From: Gaeumannomyces sp. JS-464
Lineage: Eukaryota > Ascomycota > Sordariomycetes > Magnaporthales > Magnaporthaceae
Direction: 5' to 3'
DNA length: 64,000 nt
Assembly (NCBI GenBank): GCA_002197995.1
Contig: NGZR01000002.1
Coordinates: 8,742,001-8,806,000 of the forward strand
Position 1 is the stretch's first letter; each line of letters begins with the position of its first letter. The position numbers and the translations under genes are program-made. Below are positions 57,327-64,000 of this stretch, piece after piece. The notes below the pieces were generated by a model, which saw only the letters and a list, made by a program, of their open reading frames with translations, was not told where the DNA came from and made no database searches.

Positions 57327-59397
57327 ATGGCGCCGATTGAGGCAGCCGACGGCCCGCCTCCGCCTGTCGCTAGACGTAGGACGCACCGCAAGTCACGGTT
57401 TGGCTGCACCTACTGCAAGGGCAGGCGTATCAAGGTACGCTCGTTATCTTCCTCTCTGGCCCCTGAGGAGACCCAGACCCCGCGTCTTGTCACAGTGGTG
57501 TTCTTGATTCGGCCGCTGTTGCTGTTCTCCTTTGTGCTTTCCGGAACAAAAGGGCTCTCATGTTGACTCATTCCCCTCCTCCAAGTGCGATGAGCTGAGG
57601 CCGGCATGCTCAAACTGCGTCATCCGCGGGCTCATCTGCAGCCTCAGCATGGCCGGCTCGACGCCAGCTCCCGGCCCAGCCGCCCCGGGGCCCGCCGACG
57701 GCAGCGCCCCGGCGAGCGTCACAGCACCAGCGCCGCCCGTCTTCGCTGACGCGCTGCCCCCGGTCCGGTCCCCGCAACAGCAGCAGCCACAGCAGGCCAT
57801 GGGCGGCGGCACTCCAAGCTTTGGCCTCTTCCCACTTGGCAGCCTCGGCACCCTCGCTCTGGCTGCCTCAAGTCCGAGGGCGGCCCTCGGGCAGCCAGAC
57901 CAAGGTCCGCCAAGTGCCGGTCCTCCCCATCCACCCAACTCGGCAGGATTGGTTGGCGGCCCGCCGCCATTCCACTCACCCATCGACCGACGGGTCAGCC
58001 TCGGAAGCGGTACCTTCTCAGCCGGCGGCTTCATGGGCGCTAGCGGCGGCGGCGGTCTCGACATCACGGATCTGGAGCTCTTCCACCATTTCGTGACCTT
58101 CACGGCCGTCACATTCGGGCACGCTCGCACCATCCAGCGCTTCTGGGCCATCACGGCCCCGCAGACCGGCTTCAGCCACCCCTTCGTCCTGCACGCCATC
58201 CTGGCCGTCGCGGGCTTGCACATGGTCCAGCTGGCCGCCGACCCGGCGCGCCGCCAGATGCTGCGGCGCAAGGTCGACGAGCACTGGGACGTGTCGCTGC
58301 GCCTGGCCACGCCGCTGCTCGGCGACTTTAATGACGGCAACTCAGACGCCCTGCACGTCTTCACAAGCCTCACCTGTCTCTACATCTTCGCCCGCGGACC
58401 CCAGACGGGCAGCTTTTTGCTTTTTGACGCGGACCCGTCGCCGAGCGGGCCAGACGTCGACGGCGCCCATGACGGCGATGGGCTCGCGGCCGGCGCCGGT
58501 GCTGGTAGCGTTAGCAGCCACGGCGACTACGGCATGACGACGGCGGCGGCGGCAGCGGTCGCGGCGGCGCAAGGGGCGAGCAGCACGGAGGAGTGGCTGG
58601 TGTTCTTTAGGGGCCTGCGCTCAGTCATGAAGGCGACCAAGACGGCGCAGCGGGCGCAGGGCCTCCGCCCTCGCGAGGACAAGAAGAGCTTGGGGCTGAT
58701 CGACCAGATGTTCGGCCCGGACGCGACAGCAGAGGACATGGAGCGCCACGAGCACATGCTGGACTCGGAAGATGGCGATGACGAAGATATGGCGGATGTC
58801 GAGGACGCCGCAAACGGCAATGACCCGCAGCAAGACAGCCACAGCCACCAGCACCACCACCATCACGACGGGTCCGTCAACGGCGGCTCGTCCGTCGGGG
58901 ACCAGCCGGCGCCGCACCCGCTGCCCCACCGCAGGAGGCCGCGGCGCGAGAGCTCGCAGCTCGGCAGCGAGAACGGCAGCGGCGGCGGGTTCGCGGCGCG
59001 CAGCGAGCCGATGCGGGACCTGCGCGACGTGATCCGGCAGCAGGTGGCCGCGGGGGACCCGGAGCGCGACGTGTACGCGTCGGCCTTTGCGGCCCTGGCC
59101 ACCTCGTTCGCGACCGTCTTCGACGCCGACATGAACCCGCGCCACCGCAGCGCCCAGGTCGTCTTTGGCTGGATGTACCACGTCTCGGACGAGTTCGTCG
59201 CCCGCGCCCGCGCCCGCAGGCCCGTCGCCCTCGCCATCTTTGCCCACTTTGTCGTCCTGCTGCGCGTCCTCGAGCTGGGCTGGATGACGAGGGGCTGGCC
59301 CGAGCACCTGATCGCCGGCATCTACGAGGCCCTGTCGCCTGCCGAGAGGCTGTGGATCAGGTGGCCCATGGAGCGTGTCGGGTGGCTGCCTGGGTGA
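57327..59397 (+). CDS. Zn2Cys6 transcription factor, UPC2-like
   Basis: Nuclear DNA-binding regulator. Exon 1 (57327-57434) and exon 2 (57586-59397) join across a 151-bp intron, giving 639 residues in frame. The binuclear cluster is complete: C-x2-C-x6-C-x6-C-x2-C-x6-C, starting RKSRFGCTYCKGRRIK, with the intron falling exactly before the third cysteine. A Pro/Ala/Gln-rich linker follows, then LELFHHFVTFTAVTFGHA and FVLHAILAVAGLHMVQLA, which resemble the ligand-sensing region of UPC2/ECM22-type sterol regulators and related fungal C6 proteins. An acidic stretch (SEDGDDEDMADVED) and a His-rich run (HSHQHHHHH) interrupt the regulatory domain. The true target pathway is unknown. It lies next to CTP synthase in convergent orientation, with no evident functional link. 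Confidence 0.9.
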
Positions 59398-59924
59398 GTG
59401 CTAGTTGTGGACAGCGGGGAGTTGGGGAGTGTGTAGCGTGGGTGTTTGGGCGGCAATTTTCAACTTGGGCCATGGGGCGTTTGGCGTAGGATGTTTATTT
59501 ATACCTAGTCTCGATTCTCGAGCATGTAATTATACCGTCTCCGACCTCACATGACCTTGTCTAGTCTGCACTGTTCATATGTAGATAGCGTTTTCGACAG
59601 CCATTTTTTGTCATTGCCTTGAGAAAACAGAATCGACCGACACGTCGCTCAATTTTTATACCTGCCGCTACATACTCTATAGTGATTCCTCGGAATGAAC
59701 CAAAGAAAAGAACGGGAAGGAATAAGCCAGGAAATCCCTCATTCTCCAATGTCCACGTGTCTGTCTACGTTCGCCAATCTATGCAGGTGATAACACTTCA
59801 ACCCAAGGACGCCCAAGGAAAAACCCAGCCAGTTACAAATGAAAAGGCCCATTAAAAAGGGCCCGGGGGAAAAAAGGAGAAGGGTGACAGGCTTTGTAGC
59901 CTTCAACGACGCTCAAACTTGCGT
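59398..59924. other. convergent intergenic region
   Basis: 3' ends of the transcription factor and of CTP synthase. AT-richer than the flanking genes. No gene was recognised. Confidence 0.7.
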
Positions 59925-61987
59925 CTAGAAACGATGAGCGTTTCCGTTGACGCCGTTGACGGCGGCGCCGTTCTTGTGCTCGGCCAGGACGTCGGCGGTC
60001 ACTTGGTCGAGGCAGCCAGCGCTGGCGGCCACAAGGCCGAGGAAGGGCTTGCTCGGGTCGAGGACGCGGCTGAGGTACTCGGGGTGGTACTGGACTCCGA
60101 CGAAGTAGGGATGGTTCTTGAGCTCCACAATCTCCATGCGCTCGCCCTTGTCGTCCTTGCCGAGGAACTCGAGGCCTGCGCTGTGAAGGCGCTCAACGAT
60201 TGCCGGGTTGACCTCGTAGCGGTGGCGGTGACGCTCGCTGGCGACGGCGCCGCCGCCGTAGAGGGCGCGGATGCGGCTGCCCTCGCTGCCGGGCTGGAAA
60301 TGGGTGTCGTGCAGGCCGAGGCGCATCGTGCCGCCCATGGTGGTCTTGTCTATCTCGGGCATGAAGATGATGGCCTTGTGCTCGGCCTGGCCGTTGAACT
60401 CCTCCGACGTCGCGCCCGCGAGGCCGCATACGTTGCGCGCGATCTCGATGACGGCGAGCTGCATTCCCAGGCAGACGCCCAGGTACGGCACGCTGTTCTC
60501 GCGCGCCCACTTGGCCGCCGCGATCATGCCCTCGGTGCCGCGGTTGCCAAAGCCGCCGGGCACGAGAATGCCGTTGGCGCCGCGGACCTTGGCCCAGGCG
60601 GCGTCGTACGTGGCCTTGGCCGCGAGCGGCTCCAGGTGCTCCGAGTCGATCCACTGCAGGTCCAGCTTGCGGCGACACCGCATCGACGAGTGCTCCAGCG
60701 CCTTTATCACTGACAAGTACGAGTCATGGAGCTCGGTGTATTTTCCGACCAGTGCGATGGTGACCGTTCCCAGGTTGTCGCCTGCAAGCACTCTATCCTT
60801 CCACAGAGACCACATCTCGGAACCGTGCTGCACCCGGCTCGGCGTCGGGGTTATCTGGTCAAGGCCCATTGAGGTCTTCAGCAGCGGGATAAGGCCCTGC
60901 TCGTGAAGCAGCATGGGGACTTGATAGATTGAGGGCATGTCATGCACGACGAGAACCTGCTCGGGCTCGAGCTGGCAGTGCAGGGCGATCTTGTTCACTG
61001 TGTTCTTCTCCAACCCCGTCTCGCATCGACAGCAGAGCAGATCAGGAATCAAGCCGGCGCTGCGGACTGTCTTGACCGAGTGCTGGCTGGGTTTGGTCTT
61101 CTGCTCGCCGTGGATCAGGGGCACGAACGAGACGTGGATGCTGAAGAAGCCGCTCCGGCCATAGCGGTGACGCAGCTGAGTGAGCGCCTCGACAAACGGC
61201 ATGGACTCGATGTCGCCAACGGTGCCGCCAAGCTCGATGATGCACACGTCAGGCTCCTCGCCCGAGTCGTCGATGGGGATGCGGGCAACACGCTCGATGC
61301 GCTCCTGGATAGCGTTCGTGATGTGGGGGACGATCTGGACCGTCTTCCCAAGGAAGTCGCCCTTGCGCTCCTTGTCAATGACCTCCTTGTAGATCTGGCC
61401 CGTGGTCACGCTGTGGCCGCGCGTCAGGTTCACATTGAGGTATCGCTCATAGTTGCCAAGGTCGAGATCCACCTCGCCGCCGTCAGACAGTACAAAGCAC
61501 TCTCCATGCCTACGGCGTCTTGCGGTCAGCAAGACAGTAGAGAAACGGGGCGGCGGAGACAATGCTCAGGAGCCGACGATGCCAACTAACTCCAGTGGGT
61601 TCATAGTTCCCGCGTCGACATTTAGATACGGGTCGATCTTGATCGCCTGCGAGTAGCCACGCCAATCAGCATCACGATTACGAGTGTGGCAGGCAGCTAG
61701 AACGAGCAAGCCATTTGCAGGTATACAAGCAGGCGGGCATATTCTTACAGTGACCTTGAGGCCAATCGACTTCAGCAGCAGGCCGGTCGAGGAGGCTTTT
61801 TACATCCGCATGGGGTCATGTTAGTGGAATGGCGCAACCAATGCCACCTTCCAACCGATGGACCATACCGATAATGCCTTTTCCCACGCCGCTGATGACG
61901 CCTGAGGTACGGTTAGCAGTGATCCAGTAGACAGTTTATACGGTGAGTGACCGCGTGCATACCTCCGTTTACTACGATGTACTTCAT
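59925..61987 (-). CDS. URA7: CTP synthase
   Basis: Makes CTP from UTP, ATP and glutamine, a housekeeping step in pyrimidine nucleotide synthesis. Five exons: 61987-61963, 61901-61869, 61795-61749, 61646-61591 and 61509-59925. The four introns are 61, 73, 102 and 81 bp; the last has a GTTAGT donor. Phases agree through to 581 residues. The synthase domain starts MKYIVVNGGVISGVGKGII and includes GGEVDLDLGNYERYL and IIELGGTVGDIESMPF. The C-terminal class-I glutamine amidotransferase has the nucleophile Cys in LGVCLGMQLAV and the His-Glu pair in QYHPEY. An insertion relative to bacterial enzymes (LGLHDTHFQPGS) is typical of fungi. The symbol follows the yeast orthologue; yeast has two genes (URA7, URA8). 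Many short exons at the 5' end are usual for this gene in ascomycetes. Confidence 0.95.
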
Positions 61988-63548
61988 GTTGGCGGCTTGA
62001 TGGGCGACGCGCGAAGAGGAGAAAAATGTCAAGAGGTAATGAAGTTGGTAGCCAAGCAAGGACAGGCAGCAAAAGCGGAGGGAGCAAAAGAGGAGAAAAA
62101 AAGAAAGACTAAGCAATTGGGTAATGGGGAAAAAGGGCAGAGTAATGTCTGCGCCGACGTGACAGCCCAGTGCAGCAAAGGAATACAATCGGCGGCTGTG
62201 TCACTGCTGGCTGGGCTGGATTGATGCTGAGCACCGAAGAAAGGTATGGCGGGGTTCGACAGAAAATGACTGCGGAGGGGAGAAAATTTCAGCCCCTCAC
62301 GCGTGGAACGCGTCAAAAATCCACAGTCACGTGTACACTGCTCCACCCCAAAACAAATCGGTCCAGCACTTTCCACGAGATCGCCACGGTGTCACGTGCG
62401 TCTGTGGGAAATGGTGAATGACCCTTTGAAAGTTCAGGAGCGCAAGACGTGCCAAGGCCTAGGACTACCTAGGGTGTGGAAGGAGAAGAAACAAAGGAAT
62501 CTAAGCGGAAAGAACAAAGGCGACGGAAGAAAACAAGGGGAGTGGTTGAAAATGGGTGTGGTTTTATGTGATTTGGCACGAATAGCATCGATTAGCAGTT
62601 CTTAAGGTCCCAAGAGTAGTTTCGGGTCTTGGGTTCCGCTCCACCCTCATAGCAATTCATCCTTTGGGCATTTCGCCGACGGGTGGACGGAGATCATGCG
62701 TATAATCATTGTCGGCTCAAGGGCGAGCGGGAGAACAAAGGAAAGGAGGGGAATGTGTTTAATTCTTAAACCTCATCCGTCCACAGGCCTCAGCCCGGAA
62801 AGTCGGCATGTGCCTGTAAGGCCTGCGGATTGAACCCTCGCAATGGACAAGCGAGCAGTGGTGCTTTCGGGACGAGGCCGGCTACGGTGGGGCCCCGCAC
62901 GGAAGCCCGTCATTGCGGCGGTCCGAGCGACGTGAGTTGGCATGCACACTACCTACGTGCGTACCTACCTACCTACCTATATAACCCAAGCGCGCGGGCG
63001 TGGCAACGTAGGTGTAATCAGGCAGATCCGACGAACCGCGCATGTCAGATTTCTGCCCATGTACTATCCCTCGTCCTCCTCCCGTGGGATCAGCGTGTTG
63101 CGTGTCGACAGGCGGGGAGAGTGAGCGTGCGCAGCTCGCGGCAGGACGTTGCAATAAAATCGATCTGGGATGGATCGAGCATCGGCACCTGAGCATCCGA
63201 GCTTAGCTTATTCCTACGTCAGATTAGTTGCGTCGACAGCTCGGGTTGGGGCCCTCGCGGCACGGGTTGACGAAACCTGTTGACGTCGGTCAATAAGGGC
63301 CGTAGGCTTAGCTGGATATTCCTGGGCATGTCTTCTCGAATGGAGCTCGTCTTTTGTTTGGCTCACTCCTTGCGCCATCGCAATCTAGATACTTTCCCCC
63401 GTGTGTTGCTGGACGGTGCTAGTTTCGTCACTCCGACAACACTCACCCACCTGGTGCCCATCGTCCCCTGGAGGATAGGAGCAGAGCCATGGTTGTCCAA
63501 ACTAGGAGACCTAGGAGGGGCTCGCATACAGTTCATCGCAACGACGAT
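61988..63548. other. intergenic
   Basis: The CTP synthase promoter, then gene-free DNA. A short TACC tandem repeat with an adjacent TATATA lies at about 62961-62983. No gene was recognised on either strand until the ORF at 63549. Confidence 0.55.
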
Positions 63549-64000
63549 ATGATCAGCGACGCCACAATATTGAGAGCGGCGCGAGAGGTCTTAGATCGCC
63601 TCGAGATTAGGTTGGAAGCAGCGTCTCAGCATCCCCCGCTTAGCCCACAAGGCAACAGGAGCTGCCGTCAAACAGGAAGCTCAAGTGTAGCGCCCAAAGG
63701 ACCGCCTTCTCGTCGTCGAAGAGAGCAAGGAAATCGCTCCGGCTCACGCCCCGAGCGGCAGCCAAGTTGTCACCGTCCGGTCCAGCGCCGCGAGCCAGAG
63801 AGGAATGCCCAGCGCAGTACAGCGCCGCGACGCAGTCCAGAGCGGAAGCACGCATCATCCCCGCCGGCCCCTCCACCAATCCCGCAGCATCGCCCGCGGG
63901 CCGTTGACTACCAAAGATCTGTATTGGAGCTCCGGCGCAGCTTCGGCCTGATGGACAGCCAGAGCGACGTCGCGCTGGGCCGCCCCTCCGGCCCTGCCAA
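63549..64000 (+). CDS. hypothetical protein, cut by window end
   Basis: The ATG at 63549 opens a frame with no stop for 150 codons up to the window edge. The start MISDATILRAAREVLDRLEI is predicted helical, then the sequence is Arg/Ser/Pro/Gln-rich and disordered (for example PPSRRRREQGNRSGSRPE), and near the edge it becomes more ordered (YQRSVLELRRSFGLMD). I do not recognise it. The long open frame and its sustained composition favour a real gene, but an upstream exon is possible and the minus-strand frame 63640-63879 is a competing, less likely reading. Confidence 0.4.
   Translation, partial: MISDATILRAAREVLDRLEIRLEAASQHPPLSPQGNRSCRQTGSSSVAPKGPPSRRRREQGNRSGSRPERQPSCHRPVQRREPERNAQRSTAPRRSPERKHASSPPAPPPIPQHRPRAVDYQRSVLELRRSFGLMDSQSDVALGRPSGPA

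Noticed and set aside
58826..58870. His-rich coding run in the Zn2Cys6 factor as a possible metal-binding site
   Set aside because: It lies within a disordered acidic linker; short histidine runs of this kind are common in fungal regulators and give no functional evidence.
1..64000. CRISPR array, rRNA, bacterial operon or viral sequence
   Set aside because: No regularly spaced direct repeats, no rRNA signatures and no viral hallmark genes; introns and gene content are eukaryotic.

Overview
The window looks like nuclear DNA of a filamentous ascomycete, most likely a GC-rich plant-biomass-degrading Sordariomycete. Genes carry short introns (55-155 bp) with GT..AG ends, coding exons strongly prefer C/G at the third codon position, and the products include fungal hallmarks: AA9 lytic polysaccharide monooxygenases, cellobiose dehydrogenase, a Zn2Cys6 regulator, a Fot1/pogo transposon and a Dal5-type permease. 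The species cannot be named from sequence alone.

Layout. 1-5 kb: a small secreted cysteine-rich protein, then an AA9 LPMO with one frameshift. 4.7-10.9 kb: a 76-bp tandem duplication, a 94-bp repeat present again in inverted orientation at 10.8 kb, a probable BTB/POZ gene, and a full-length but inactivated 1.87-kb Fot1/pogo element with 24-bp inverted repeats and a TA duplication. 11.4-12.8 kb: a NiCoT nickel/cobalt transporter. 14.8-25.8 kb: cellobiose dehydrogenase, a single-pass cell-surface protein and a large ABCC transporter. 27.2-31.0 kb: a long conserved fungal protein. 31-36 kb is gene-poor and ends in a Pol III-type unit at 36.1 kb: a tRNA-like head without a normal anticodon loop, a 17-bp hairpin and a T8 run. 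36.7-44.8 kb: a stand-alone AA8 cytochrome, a small ORF, a three-exon PL1 pectate lyase, two tiny zinc-ribbon-like ORFs and a second AA9. 49-62 kb: a small secreted protein, a cytochrome b5/FMN-dependent 2-hydroxyacid dehydrogenase, an MFS permease, a UPC2-like Zn2Cys6 factor and CTP synthase. A truncated gene starts at the right edge.

How the genes fit together. Two AA9 enzymes, a cellobiose dehydrogenase (AA8 plus AA3), a free AA8 cytochrome and a pectate lyase lie within 42 kb. CDH and AA8 cytochromes are known electron donors to LPMOs, so this is a loose neighbourhood for oxidative cell-wall attack, although the genes are interleaved with unrelated ones and do not form a tight cluster.

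A caution for users: the first AA9, CDH, the surface protein, the ABC transporter, the 27-31 kb gene, the AA8 gene and the 39-kb ORF all carry frame breaks. Most are one-base length changes at short runs (mainly C/G) and there are no other inactivating changes. This suggests homopolymer errors in the assembly rather than true pseudogenes. The remaining genes (NiCoT, PL1, second AA9, FMN dehydrogenase, MFS, Zn2Cys6 factor, CTP synthase) have intact frames.
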